A stretch of DNA of 64,000 nucleotides from Spartobacteria bacterium UBA695 (GTDB taxonomy: Bacteria; Verrucomicrobiota; Verrucomicrobiia; Chthoniobacterales; Chthoniobacteraceae), in contig DBMP01000010.1 in the NCBI GenBank assembly GCA_002298145.1, positions 105,231 through 169,230 of the forward strand, given 5' to 3'. The number at the start of each line of letters is the position of its first letter. The first letter of the stretch is position 1. Position numbers and translations under genes: made by a program. This document shows positions 31,262 to 39,972 of this stretch, piece after piece. Under the pieces are notes generated by a model. The model saw only the letters and a program-made list of their open reading frames with translations, searched no databases and was not told the origin of the DNA.

Positions 31262-32740
31262 CTAGATGGAAGAAGTCAGCTTACAAAAATGATCGTAAGC
31301 CCGGTCCCAATCCGCGCCGTTCTGCGGCTTGTATTCGATGATCGGGAAGGAGTCGGCCACGGTCTGGCGCAGGGCGTCGAGCGACGGGATGTGGCCCAGG
31401 GCGAGGGCCTGGATCAAGATATTGCCGCACGCCGTGGCTTCCACGGGGCCGGTGAGGATGGTGCGCCCGGTGCCGTTGGCCGCGTACTGGTTTAAGACAG
31501 GGCTCTTGGTGCCGCCGCCCACCATGTGAACGCGGGTAATCGGCTCGCCGGTAAGCGCCTCGATTTTTTGCAGCATTTGCCGATAAGATAGCGCCAGACT
31601 CTCGAAAATACAGCGCGTAACTTCGCCGGGAGTCTCGGGGACGGCCTGGCCGGTTTCGCGGCAGTAATCGGCGATCTTCTGCGGCATTAGGTCGGGCTTG
31701 AGGAAGCGGGGATCGTTCGGGTTGATGAGCGAACGGAAGGGCTCGCTCTCCTCGGCCATGCTATCGAGGTCATCCCAGCTGATGGTCTGGCCCTGGCGAA
31801 TCCACTCGCGGCGGGACTCCTGGAGGAGCCAGAGGCCGACGATGTTTTTAAGGAAGCGCGTGGTGCCGCCGTAACCGGCTTCGTTGGTGAAGTTGTCTTC
31901 GAGCACGGTGTCGTTGATGAGCGGTGCGGAAAGTTCGACGCCGATGAGCGACCAAGTGCCCGAGCTCAGGAACGCCCAGCCCTTGCCCTTGGCGGGAACG
32001 GCAGCGACGGCCGCGCCGGTGTCGTGCGAGCAGGTGGCGATCACGGGGATCGCGGGGAGGCCTGTTTCCTCAGCTAAGGCCGGGGTAAGGCAGCCGAGCC
32101 GGGTGCCGGAATCGACGAGTTCTGGGAAAAGCCGCTCGGGAATCCCGGCTGCTTCGATGAGCGCCTGGGACCATTGGCGGGTGCGCGGGTTGTAGACCTG
32201 CGTGGTGCTGGCCATGCTGATCTCCTGCTTCACCACGCCGCTAAAGAGGTAGTGGAGGTAATCGGCGATACAGAGGAATTTATCGGCAATGCCCTGGATG
32301 TCGCCGTTTTGCTCCACGTCCGAGATCAACTGGTAGAACGTGTTGATCTGCATGAACTGGATGCCGGTTTCGGAGAAAATCTTGTCGCGGCCAATCTCCT
32401 TGAGCGCGAACGCGTAAGGGCCGTCGGTGCGGGAGTCGCGATATTGGTAAGGGAGCGACAGCATCGGCTGGCGCTGGTTGAAATAGACGTAATCGACGCC
32501 CCAGGAATCGACGCTCATGCTCTCGGCGGAGATTCCCTTGGCAGCCACCTTGCGCAGGCCCGCTTTGAGTTCCTCGAAGATGCGCAGGACGTTCCAGCGG
32601 AAGGAGCCCTGGACTTTCGAAACGCCCGTCGGGAAGCGGTGGACCTCCTCAAGGATCACTTTCCCGTCCTTGAGGGTTCCGAGAATCACCCGGCCGCTAT
32701 CCGCGCCGAGGTCGCAGGCAATATAATGGTGTTCGCTCAT
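31262..32740 (-). CDS. rhaB: Rhamnulokinase (FGGY family)
   Basis: The 492-residue sugar kinase has IACDLGADSGRVILG, the substrate region SVDSWGVDYV, TCSHDTGAAVAAVP, FLSSGTWSLIGVEL and C-terminal VHMVGGGTKSPVLNQYAAN with ANGTGR. The SGTWSLIG and DSWGVD forms point to L-rhamnulose rather than xylulose or glycerol. It makes rhamnulose-1-phosphate, which an aldolase splits to DHAP and L-lactaldehyde. The downstream lutABC genes can burn the L-lactate formed from lactaldehyde. No rhamnose isomerase or aldolase is in the window. Confidence 0.88.
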   Translation of the reverse strand: MSEHHYIACDLGADSGRVILGTLKDGKVILEEVHRFPTGVSKVQGSFRWNVLRIFEELKAGLRKVAAKGISAESMSVDSWGVDYVYFNQRQPMLSLPYQYRDSRTDGPYAFALKEIGRDKIFSETGIQFMQINTFYQLISDVEQNGDIQGIADKFLCIADYLHYLFSGVVKQEISMASTTQVYNPRTRQWSQALIEAAGIPERLFPELVDSGTRLGCLTPALAEETGLPAIPVIATCSHDTGAAVAAVPAKGKGWAFLSSGTWSLIGVELSAPLINDTVLEDNFTNEAGYGGTTRFLKNIVGLWLLQESRREWIRQGQTISWDDLDSMAEESEPFRSLINPNDPRFLKPDLMPQKIADYCRETGQAVPETPGEVTRCIFESLALSYRQMLQKIEALTGEPITRVHMVGGGTKSPVLNQYAANGTGRTILTGPVEATACGNILIQALALGHIPSLDALRQTVADSFPIIEYKPQNGADWDRAYDHFCKLTSSI

Positions 32741-32856
32741 GAAAAATGGAGAAGAAGGGGGTTGGGGAGGCTTTTATGATTGAAGCCGATCATGAACAAA
32801 TCAAAAGCCCTCGGCAAGCCCGGAGGGAAACTTTTTTTTGCGAAGCAGGAAAGCGG

Positions 32857-33279
32857 TTACGCCCGGCGTTCGGTCTTGTAACTGGCGATGTCGCTCAAAT
32901 GGAGATTGAGCGCGCGGACGGAGATCCAGATTTCCGCCAGCGAGAGCCCCAGCGAAGCGAGCATCAGCAGCAGGCTGATGGCGAAAATGACGGCCCCAAG
33001 GTTTGGGTACCCCGCAAAGAGCGTGAACATGCAAACGACACAGAAAAAGAGGCTGGAAATCCCCGCCGCCTGCATGTGCTTGATCAGTTCCACCCGGTAG
33101 TGCAGGTTCCGGATCTGGCCGATCACGTTGGCGGGCGGGTCGCTCTTGTAGTTGGAGTGCAGGCTGCGGATTAGGTTCGCCAGGGTCACGAACCGGTTGG
33201 TGTAAGCCAGAAGCAGCAGGGAAATCGCGGGAAAAAGCAGGGCGGGCGTAGCTAAATCAAGAGCTTCGGGATGGAGCAT
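32857..33279 (-). CDS. DUF2721 membrane protein
   Basis: The 140 residues match the DUF2721 pattern: an N-terminal hydrophobic segment ATPALLFPAISLLLLAYTNR, the conserved TLANLIRSLH helix, RVELIKHMQAAGISSLFFCVVCMFTLF and LLLMLASLGLSLAEIWISVRAL. Three membrane helices are visible. The function of the family is unknown. ATG 33279 is used because the more upstream reading start would be TTG. It is separated from rhaB by 116 bases containing only a weak CCCTC/GAGGG hairpin. Confidence 0.85.
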   Translation of the reverse strand: MLHPEALDLATPALLFPAISLLLLAYTNRFVTLANLIRSLHSNYKSDPPANVIGQIRNLHYRVELIKHMQAAGISSLFFCVVCMFTLFAGYPNLGAVIFAISLLLMLASLGLSLAEIWISVRALNLHLSDIASYKTERRA

Positions 33280-33460
33280 GGGCAAAGGTTACCGCAGCGG
33301 TCGGGAAAAGGCAATCCGCACCCCCGCGACGGCCAAACAGACCAAAAAATCCCGCTTCCCTCACCTTTTGGATGGAAATATCCGCCGCGCCCGGCTTATT
33401 TGAAGGACTCCACTTTTTGGAACTCCCGGGGTTGGAACGCTCCCGGGCTGCCCACGCACC

Positions 33461-34921
33461 ATGAAAAATTACCTCGTCACCATCGGCCTTGAAGTCCATG
33501 TCCAGCTCAAGACGCAGAGCAAGATGTTCTGCGGCTGCCCCGTGGAGTACGGGGCCGAGCCGAATACGCACACCTGCCCGGTCTGCCTCGGGATGCCCGG
33601 CGCGCTCCCGGTGATGAATCATCAAGCGCTCAAAATGACGGCCCTCACCGGCCTGATGCTCGGCTGTACGATCCCGACGGTCTGTAAGTTCGATCGCAAG
33701 AACTACTTCTACCCGGACATGCCGAAGAACTACCAGATTTCCCAATACGACCTCCCGCTTTGCCTCGGCGGCGGCGTTCCGCTGCACCAGCAGGCCTTCC
33801 CGAAGGACGTCCAGAAGGAAGTCGCCGAGCCGGACCGCGTGATCCCCCTCACCCGCATCCACCTGGAGGAGGACGTCGCCAAGAGCTTCCACTTCGACGG
33901 TTCCAGCGGCATCGACTTCAACCGCGCGGGCACGCCGCTGATGGAGATCGTCAGCGATCCCGAGATCCACAGCCCGGAGGAGGCCTTCGCCTACCTGACC
34001 TCGCTCAAGCAGATCCTTCACTACGGCAACGTCAGCGACGCCGACATGGAAAAGGGCCAGATGCGCGCCGATTGCAACATTTCCGTCCGGCCCGAGGGGC
34101 AGGAGCAGCTCGGTACGAAGATCGAGATCAAGAACATGAACACCATCTCGGGCGTGCGGCAGGCGCTGGCCTATGAGATCGAGCGCCAGATCGCCGCGCT
34201 CGAACGGGGCGAGAAACTCCTCCAGGAGACCCGCCGCTGGGACGACGACGCGGGCCAGACCTTCCTGATGCGCGTGAAGGAGACCGATGCCGACTACCGC
34301 TACTTCCCCGATCCCGATCTGCTGCCGGTCCACACCGAGGCGATCGTGGACGAAGTGCGCCCGCTGGTTCCCGAGCTCCCCATCCAGAAGCGCAAACGCT
34401 TTATCGAGCAATACTCCGTAAGCCCCTACGACGCCGGGGTGCTCGCCGATGATCTGCCGCTGGCCGCTTATTTCGAGAAAGCCGCCGCCGGGGCCAGCAA
34501 GCCCAAACAGGTGGCCAACTGGGTACTCAACGACCTGCCGAACCTCTTGAGCAGCGCCGCGCTGACGATCCAGGAATGCCCCATCGCTCCGGAGCACTTG
34601 CAGGAGCTCGTCAACGTCATTGAGGAAGGCAAGATCAGCGGCAAGCAGGGCAAGGAAGTCTTCGCCGAGATGTTCACCAGCGGCAAAACCGCCGGGGCGA
34701 TCATCGAGGAGAAGGGCCTCAAGCAGGTCAGCGACGTGGGGGCCATCGAGGCGCTCTGCGCGCAGGCCATCGCCGCCAATCCGAAGGCCGTCGCGGAATA
34801 CAAAGCGGGCAAGCTCGCTTCCATCAATTTCCTCAAGGGGCAGGTCATGAAGCTCTCCAAGGGCAAGGCCAACCCGGGCCTGGCGGGCGAAATCCTGGAA
34901 CGCCAGCTGGCCGCCATTTAG
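33461..34921 (+). CDS. gatB: Aspartyl/glutamyl-tRNA amidotransferase subunit B
   Basis: The 486-residue protein has the GatB signature region GLEVHVQLKTQSKMFCGCPV, the Zn-binding Cys pair with HTCPVCLGMPGALPVMN, FDRKNYFYPDMPKNYQISQYD and the C-terminal YqeY-like helical tail (GKEVFAEMFTSGKTA). Together with GatA and GatC it converts Glu-tRNA-Gln and Asp-tRNA-Asn to the amidated forms. gatA and gatC are not adjacent here. A Nudix gene follows after nine bases. Confidence 0.97.
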   Translation: MKNYLVTIGLEVHVQLKTQSKMFCGCPVEYGAEPNTHTCPVCLGMPGALPVMNHQALKMTALTGLMLGCTIPTVCKFDRKNYFYPDMPKNYQISQYDLPLCLGGGVPLHQQAFPKDVQKEVAEPDRVIPLTRIHLEEDVAKSFHFDGSSGIDFNRAGTPLMEIVSDPEIHSPEEAFAYLTSLKQILHYGNVSDADMEKGQMRADCNISVRPEGQEQLGTKIEIKNMNTISGVRQALAYEIERQIAALERGEKLLQETRRWDDDAGQTFLMRVKETDADYRYFPDPDLLPVHTEAIVDEVRPLVPELPIQKRKRFIEQYSVSPYDAGVLADDLPLAAYFEKAAAGASKPKQVANWVLNDLPNLLSSAALTIQECPIAPEHLQELVNVIEEGKISGKQGKEVFAEMFTSGKTAGAIIEEKGLKQVSDVGAIEALCAQAIAANPKAVAEYKAGKLASINFLKGQVMKLSKGKANPGLAGEILERQLAAI

Positions 34922-34930
34922 CTTCGCCCC

Positions 34931-35527
34931 ATGCGCTTTCACCAATTGATCCAAAACGCCCCCGGCTGGAAAACGCTGGAGGACGAAACGGCGTTTGAAA
35001 ACCCATTCCTGGAGGTACACTTGGTGAACGTCGCCACGCCGCAGCGGCCCGAGGGGGCCCACTGGTCGGTGATCCACCGCAAGGGGGCCTGCGCGGTCGT
35101 TCCCATTACCGAGGAGGGCAACCTCGTCCTGGTGCGCCAGGAGCGGATTCCCGTCCGGGCGGATTTGTGGGAGTTCCCTGCCGGGCAGATCGACACCTCC
35201 GCGCCGCACACGCCGGAGATTATCCGCGAGACGGCGCTACGCGAGCTGCAAGAGGAAACCGGCTACGAACTGGCCCCCGGCGGCGAGCTCATCCCGATGG
35301 GGAAGTTTTTTTCCTCCCCGGGCGTCACCGACGAGCACACCTACCTTTTTTGCGCCCGCCCGGTGGTGCTCTCCCCTAAGGGAACGCATTACGACGCCTC
35401 GGAGGCCATCGCCGGAGCCCGCGCGTTCACGCCCAAGGAATTCCGCGACATGATCGCCTGCGGGGAAATCTGCGACGCCAACACGCTCTCGTGCTTTGCC
35501 CGGCTCACGGCGCTGGGGCTCTTGTAG
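34931..35527 (+). CDS. Nudix hydrolase, ADP-ribose pyrophosphatase type
   Basis: The 198 residues contain a Nudix box read as G-x5-E-x7-REL-x-EE-x-G in the segment ending ETALRELQEETGYEL, preceded by VRQERIPVRADLWEFPAGQI, the NudF/ADP-ribose pyrophosphatase-type lead-in. A Pro/Gly (FFSSPGVTDE) follows about 16 residues after the box, which is characteristic of ADP-ribose hydrolases. It probably hydrolyses ADP-ribose or related sugar nucleotides. Close spacing to gatB suggests co-transcription. Confidence 0.88.
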   Translation: MRFHQLIQNAPGWKTLEDETAFENPFLEVHLVNVATPQRPEGAHWSVIHRKGACAVVPITEEGNLVLVRQERIPVRADLWEFPAGQIDTSAPHTPEIIRETALRELQEETGYELAPGGELIPMGKFFSSPGVTDEHTYLFCARPVVLSPKGTHYDASEAIAGARAFTPKEFRDMIACGEICDANTLSCFARLTALGLL

Positions 35528-35576
35528 AAAATCCTGCGTGCCTTCGCTCCATCGTGTGAGATAATTATCCCTTCCG

Positions 35577-36353
35577 ATGGCCCTCTTAGACCGCCTTTTC
35601 CAGCTTCGCGAAACCGACGAACCCAAGCCGTTCCTCCAGCACTTGGAGGAGCTCCGCTGGGCGCTCATCAAAATGGCCATCGTGCTGGGCATCGCGATGA
35701 CGGCCTGCCTCGCCTTTCAGAAGGACCTCGTGTGGCTGATGGAAAAGCCCCTCGCCACGGTCGATCCCTCGCTCGTCTCGAAGCTGCAAAACCTGGGCGT
35801 CATTGACCCGATCACGATCTCTCTCTCGCTGGCGTTTTACGCGGGGATCATCGCCTCCTTTCCGCTACTGCTTTTCTTCGTGGCGCAGTTCGTCCTCCCT
35901 GCGCTGACGAAAAAGGAAAAAAAGGTCGTATTTCCGGCGATCTTCATCGGGTTTGCGCTGTTCCTGACGGGCGTGCTGGTCTGCTACTTCCTGATTTTGC
36001 CCGAGACGCTCCGGTTCTGCTTTGATTACTCAAAATCGCTCAACTTCTCCCCCTCCTGGACGGTGCGCGAATACTTCTCTTTCGTCACCCGGATGCTGAT
36101 TTCCTTCGGCGCAGCTTTTGAGCTGCCGGTCTTTGTCATGGCGCTGGTTTATATCAACGTGCTGTCGTTTAAAATCCTCAACCGGACGCGCCCCTACGCC
36201 TACATCCTGGTGCTGGTGCTCGCCGCGATCATCGCCCCCACGCCGGACCCCATTTCCTTCCTCGCACTAGGCATCCCCATGTGCCTGCTCTACGAGAGCT
36301 GCATCTGGCTGGCCCGGGCGCTGGAGCTCCGCCGCAACCCGACTCTCGAATGA
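35577..36353 (+). CDS. tatC: Sec-independent protein translocase TatC
   Basis: The 258-residue protein has the N-terminal signature KPFLQHLEELRWALIKM, then six hydrophobic segments, including FYAGIIASFPLLLFFVAQFVLPALTKKEKK and the FAFDYS-like periplasmic region FCFDYSKSLNFSPSWTVREY. TatC recognises twin-arginine signal peptides. The conserved Glu and Leu-rich region are intact and the length is typical. It overlaps the following phosphoribosyltransferase gene by four bases. tatA is not in the window. Confidence 0.95.
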   Translation: MALLDRLFQLRETDEPKPFLQHLEELRWALIKMAIVLGIAMTACLAFQKDLVWLMEKPLATVDPSLVSKLQNLGVIDPITISLSLAFYAGIIASFPLLLFFVAQFVLPALTKKEKKVVFPAIFIGFALFLTGVLVCYFLILPETLRFCFDYSKSLNFSPSWTVREYFSFVTRMLISFGAAFELPVFVMALVYINVLSFKILNRTRPYAYILVLVLAAIIAPTPDPISFLALGIPMCLLYESCIWLARALELRRNPTLE

Positions 36354-36868
36354 CCGAACGCATCCTTTTCCCCGCTGCAGCCATCGCCGCCCGCCTGGAT
36401 GAACTGGCGGCCGAGCTGACCGCGTTCTACACCGGAAAACCGCTCACCGTCCTGGCGATCCTCAACGGCAGCCTGGTCTTCGCCGCCGACCTGCTCCGGC
36501 GCATCCCGCTGCCGCTTCGGCTGGAGTGCCTCAACGTCGCGAGCTACCACGGCGGCCTGGAGAGCAGCGGCGTCGTAACCTTCCAGCAAAACAACCTGCC
36601 GGACCTCGATGGGCGGCATGTCCTGATCCTGGACGACATCCTGGACACCGGCCGCACGCTCCATGCCGTGAAGTGCCGCCTTTTTAAGGAGACCCATCCG
36701 CTCGACGTGCGCGTGGCCGTGCTGCTCAAAAAGCGCAAAGAACGGGCCGAGCCGCTGGAAGCCGATTACGCGGGCTTTGAGATCGGCGATGAATTCGTCA
36801 TCGGCTACGGCCTGGACTACGACGGCCGCTACCGGAACCTGCCCGAAGTGCGGGTGCTGGAGCCGTAA
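36350..36868 (+). CDS. hpt: Hypoxanthine phosphoribosyltransferase
   Basis: The 172-residue type I phosphoribosyltransferase has the PRPP loop VLILDDILDTGRTL, the early LNGSLVFAADLLRRIP and a C-terminal EIGDEFVIGYGLDYDGRYRNLPEV that binds the purine and flexes over the site. It converts hypoxanthine (and perhaps guanine) to the nucleotide. The ATG at 36350 overlaps the tatC stop; an in-frame upstream ATG at 36281 lies inside tatC and is rejected. Confidence 0.93.
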   Translation: MTERILFPAAAIAARLDELAAELTAFYTGKPLTVLAILNGSLVFAADLLRRIPLPLRLECLNVASYHGGLESSGVVTFQQNNLPDLDGRHVLILDDILDTGRTLHAVKCRLFKETHPLDVRVAVLLKKRKERAEPLEADYAGFEIGDEFVIGYGLDYDGRYRNLPEVRVLEP

Positions 36869-36912
36869 CGCGTGCGCCGGGCTGATCGGCTTCCCTTTTG
36901 CCTCGTGGCATT

Positions 36913-37359
36913 ATGAAAAAGATTCTCGTTTTCCTCGCGCTTTTGGGAGCGGCGCTGGCCTGGTTTGCGGAAGACAACTGGCGGCAGCAATCCCATCCGC
37001 CAGTCGCCATCGAAAATCTCTCAGCCGACGATCAGCGGCTGGCGACCGCCTTCGCCAACCGGCTGCGGAACTTCGCCGTCCACGGGCAAGGCGTGGTCAC
37101 GCGGATCCTTCCGGATGACACCGACGGCATTGCGCATCAGCGGTTCATTCTTCGCCTCGGCTCGGGCCAGACGCTGCTCATCGCCCACAACATCAGCATC
37201 GCCCCCAGGATCGACAGCCTCAAAAAAGGAGACGCCGTGGAGTTTCTCGGCATCTATGAATGGAAGCCCGAAGGCGGCGTCATCCACTGGACCCACCGCG
37301 ACCCGAAGGGCGGGCATTCGCCCGGCTGGCTCAAGCACAACGGCAGGACCTACCAGTAG
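36913..37359 (+). CDS. DUF3465 domain protein, secreted or membrane-anchored
   Basis: The 148 residues have an N-terminal hydrophobic signal segment (MKKILVFLALLGAALAWF) and then a small beta-rich domain with QGVVTRILPDDTDGIAHQRFIL, IAHNISIAPRI, VEFLGIYEWKPEGGVIHWTHRDP and a final GGWLKHNG-like ending (PGWLKHNGRTYQ). These features fit DUF3465, a family of small periplasmic proteins of unknown role. It is 44 bases after hpt and convergent with murA. Confidence 0.8.
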   Translation: MKKILVFLALLGAALAWFAEDNWRQQSHPPVAIENLSADDQRLATAFANRLRNFAVHGQGVVTRILPDDTDGIAHQRFILRLGSGQTLLIAHNISIAPRIDSLKKGDAVEFLGIYEWKPEGGVIHWTHRDPKGGHSPGWLKHNGRTYQ

Positions 37360-37377
37360 CCGCTCCCCTTTTTTGGG

Positions 37378-38637
37378 CTACACCTTCACGCGCTCAATTT
37401 GCGCGCCGAGACCGTTCAACTTCTCGTCGATCGACTCATAGCCGCGGTCGATGTGGTAAACACGGTTGACCTCCGTGACGCCGCCAGCTCGCAGCCCCGC
37501 CAGAACAAGCGCCGCGCTGGCCCGCAAATCCGACGCCATCACCGGAGCCCCGCTCAGGCGCTCCACACCGTGGATGACGGCGCTGGCTCCTTCGAGCGTG
37601 ATCTGTGCCCCCATGCGCTTAAGCTCCGCAACGTGCATGAACCGCTGCGGGAAAATGGATTCCGTAATCACGCTGATCCCCTGCCCCTCGGCCAACAGCG
37701 CGCACATCTGCGCCTGCATATCGGTCGGGAAAGCCGGGTAGGGCTCCGTGACAAGCTCCAGCGCCTTCGGCTTGCCGTTGCCGATGACCGTCAGCGTATC
37801 CCGCGTACACTCGATGCCGTAACCCGCGTCTACCAGCGCCGCGCTCACCGCCTTAAGGTGCTCGGGGTTGACCCGGCGCAGCGTCACGCGCGTTCCCGCG
37901 ATCGCCGCGGCGACCATGAACGTCCCCGCTTCAATACGATCCGGTATGACATCGTGTTCCACCCCGTGGAGTTCCTCCACCCCCTCGATCACAATGCGGC
38001 GCGTTCCGGCGCCCTCGATTTTGGCGCCCATCGCGTTGAGAAAATTAGCCAGATCGACCACCTCGGGCTCGGCTGCGGCTCCTTCGATCACCGTCACGCC
38101 ATCGGCCAGTACCGCGGCCATCATGACGTTATCGGTGCCGAGCACGGTGGAGCCGAATTTACCCCGCAGATTGATGTTCGTTCCGGTCAGCTTGGCCGCG
38201 AAAACTTTCACATTGCCGCATTCCACGCGCACCGCCGCGCCAAGGGCCTCGAAGCCACGCAGATGCAGGTCGATGGGCCGGTCGCCGATGACGCACCCGC
38301 CGGGAAGGGAGACAGTCGCCTCCATCTCGCGTCCGAGCAGCGGCCCGAGCACGCAGACCGACGCGCGCATTTTGCGCACAATGTCGTAGGGAGCCACGGT
38401 CTTGATTTTCTCCGCCCGCACGGTGACCGTCCCGCTGGCGCGCTCGACCTCGGCCCCCATGTGGCTCAGAATTTGCAGCATGTAGTGCACGTCACTCAGG
38501 TCCGGGACGTGCCGGATAATGCACGGCTCTTTGGTAAGAAGGCACGCGGCCAGGATCGGAAGGGCGGAGTTTTTGGAACCGCTGATCCGCACCGAACCGT
38601 TGAGGGGTTGCCCCCCGTGCACGAGAATTTTATCCAT
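37378..38637 (-). CDS. murA: UDP-N-acetylglucosamine 1-carboxyvinyltransferase MurA
   Basis: The 419-residue EPSP-synthase-fold enzyme has GGQPLNGSVRISGSKNSALP, VCVLGPLLGR, the fosfomycin-target Cys in LPGGCVIGDRPIDLHLRGFE, GTDNVMMAAVLADG and LRASAALVLAGLRAGG near the end. It adds enolpyruvate to UDP-GlcNAc as the first committed step of peptidoglycan synthesis. The Cys form predicts fosfomycin sensitivity of the enzyme. It is 10 bases after prmC, same strand. Confidence 0.97.
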   Translation of the reverse strand: MDKILVHGGQPLNGSVRISGSKNSALPILAACLLTKEPCIIRHVPDLSDVHYMLQILSHMGAEVERASGTVTVRAEKIKTVAPYDIVRKMRASVCVLGPLLGREMEATVSLPGGCVIGDRPIDLHLRGFEALGAAVRVECGNVKVFAAKLTGTNINLRGKFGSTVLGTDNVMMAAVLADGVTVIEGAAAEPEVVDLANFLNAMGAKIEGAGTRRIVIEGVEELHGVEHDVIPDRIEAGTFMVAAAIAGTRVTLRRVNPEHLKAVSAALVDAGYGIECTRDTLTVIGNGKPKALELVTEPYPAFPTDMQAQMCALLAEGQGISVITESIFPQRFMHVAELKRMGAQITLEGASAVIHGVERLSGAPVMASDLRASAALVLAGLRAGGVTEVNRVYHIDRGYESIDEKLNGLGAQIERVKV

Positions 38638-38647
38638 AGAAAGCTAT

Positions 38648-39490
38648 CTAAGAAGAGAAAGAGGCGAACAAAAACCGAAGGATGCCTTGATAATCCGCCA
38701 CGGCGCGGATGTCCCGATAATTTTGGGTCGCCAGTTCCGTTTGAAGGGCGGTCTCCTGCCCGATACCGATTTCGAGCACGAGCTTGCCACCCGGCTTAAA
38801 ATGCCCCCTCGCGTCGGCGATGAGGCGCTCTATTATTTCCGTCCCCTTGGGGCCGCCGTCGAGAGCCAGGAGCGGGTCGCGCTGGACTTCGCGCGAAAGG
38901 GAGGCAATCTCGCCGCCAGGGATGTAGGGGAGGTTGGCCACGATCAGGTCGAACGCGCCGTCCACGGAGGAAAAGAGGTCGCTTTGCTGGAACTTGACCC
39001 GCTCGCCGAGGCCATGCCGGGCGGCATTCTCTCGGGCCAGGGCCAGCGCGTCGGGCGATACATCCACGGCCGTTACGTCAGCCGAAGGGAGCTCCGCCGC
39101 GAGGGTCAGGGCGATGACGCCGCTGCCCGTCCCGACGTCCAGCAGACACGGCACCTCTGGAAGCGGTTCTTTAAGAATAAGTTCCATCAACAATTCGGTT
39201 TCGGGCCGGGGAATGAGAGCGCGCGCATCGGTGGCGAAAACCCGGCCATGAAACTCGACCGTCCCGAGGAGATGCTGCAACGGCTCGCCCTGGGCGCGGC
39301 GGCGAACCAGGTCGCGCAAGGGGGCCAGCTCGCGCTCCCCCAGCGGGCGGTCGAACTCCATGTAAAGCTCGATCCGTTTTTTGCCCAATATGTGCGCGAT
39401 CAAGTGCTCGGCATTGAGGCGCGGGCTCTCCACGCCATGCTTCGCAAAATACTCCGTGGTAGCTTGGAGCACCTCTAGGACGGGTTTCAT
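38648..39490 (-). CDS. prmC: Peptide chain release factor N5-glutamine methyltransferase PrmC
   Basis: The 280 residues have a helical N-terminal domain (LNAEHLIAHILGKKRIELYMEFDRPL) and an AdoMet fold with LLDVGTGSGVIALTLA, the acidic DVTAVDVSPDALALA strand and the target-amide motif NLPYIPGGE, in which the usual NPPY is NLPY. It methylates the GGQ Gln of release factors. The NLPY variant is also seen in other PrmC/HemK proteins, so activity is expected. It precedes murA; tRNA-His is upstream on the same strand. Confidence 0.92.
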   Translation of the reverse strand: MKPVLEVLQATTEYFAKHGVESPRLNAEHLIAHILGKKRIELYMEFDRPLGERELAPLRDLVRRRAQGEPLQHLLGTVEFHGRVFATDARALIPRPETELLMELILKEPLPEVPCLLDVGTGSGVIALTLAAELPSADVTAVDVSPDALALARENAARHGLGERVKFQQSDLFSSVDGAFDLIVANLPYIPGGEIASLSREVQRDPLLALDGGPKGTEIIERLIADARGHFKPGGKLVLEIGIGQETALQTELATQNYRDIRAVADYQGILRFLFASFSS

Positions 39491-39584
39491 GGGAGGGGCA
39501 AATAGATCACGCCCGCCGGAAAAGGACGAGGGAATTTCGCGGGAATTTAATAAACTCGCGTCATCGAAGAAGACGGAGGGAAAA

Positions 39585-39660
39585 TGGGGTGGTCGACGGG
39601 ACTCGAACCCGCAACAGCCAGAACCACAATCTGGAGCTCTACCATTGAACTACGACCACC
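39585..39660 (-). tRNA. tRNA-His (anticodon GTG)
   Basis: On the minus strand the cloverleaf is complete: G-1 (39660), acceptor GTGGTCG/CGACCAC, D stem GTTC/GAGC, anticodon stem CCAGA/TCTGG with loop TTGTGGT (GTG at 39625-39627), T stem GCGGG/CCCGT with loop TTCGAGT, discriminator C73 at 39588 and an encoded CCA at 39585-39587. The extra G-1 paired with C73 is specific to tRNA-His. It is divergent from the hisI-trpEG operon. Confidence 0.97.
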
Positions 39661-39805
39661 ATTTTTCCGGTTCAAACGCCCGCTTGGGCGGTGAAGGGAG
39701 GAGGACTTTATAGCGGATTTTTAAAATCGGAAACCAAAAAGTTCAGAAAAATCAAAGACACTTTTCACTTGCCTCCCCCTCGCCCCATGGTGTAACCGTT
39801 TTTCC

Positions 39806-39835
39806 GTGAAACTTTCCTTGCATTGGTGGCATTAG
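39806..39835 (+). CDS. Candidate leader peptide (MKLSLHWWH) of the hisI-trpE-trpG operon
   Basis: A nine-codon ORF starting with GTG reads V(M)-K-L-S-L-H-W-W-H and stops with TAG at 39833. Tandem Trp codons in a short ORF ahead of a terminator and a trp gene are the hallmark of ribosome-mediated attenuation; here His flanks the Trp pair and the first downstream gene is hisI. GGTGG of the Trp codons can pair with CCACC at 39876-39880, and CGGGC just after the stop (39839-39843) with GCCCG of the terminator arm (39898-39902). The ribosome site is weak. Confidence 0.55.
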   Translation: MKLSLHWWH

Positions 39836-39897
39836 CAGACGGGCTCGCGGCTTCTCGCCGCGGTCGATCGCTTTTCCACCCTTGCGTCGAACTCTTT

Positions 39898-39935
39898 GCC
39901 CGATGATTCCAACCCTGAATCGTCGGGCTTTTTTT
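39898..39935 (+). terminator. Intrinsic terminator upstream of hisI (probable attenuator)
   Basis: GCCCGATGATTC (39898-39909) pairs with GAATCGTCGGGC (39917-39928), 12 pairs with one T-G, loop of seven, then seven T. It lies 37 bases before hisI and 62 bases after the leader-peptide stop. Since no other plus-strand gene lies between tRNA-His and hisI, its use as an attenuator is the simplest reading. The region between leader ORF and terminator also holds a CGCGGC/GCCGCG hairpin near 39846-39862. Confidence 0.85.
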
Positions 39936-39972
39936 ATATCCCAGACTGATCCCGAACCAAACCGACCCACAC

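Noticed and set aside
33257..35209. A 650-codon minus-strand frame over gatB and the Nudix gene
   Set aside because: Antisense to gatB, which has all family signatures; the product has typical antisense composition.
39661..39972. T-box leader before hisI-trpEG
   Set aside because: The conserved T-box antiterminator motif (TGGNACCGCG) is absent, while a leader peptide with Trp-Trp and a plain terminator is present.
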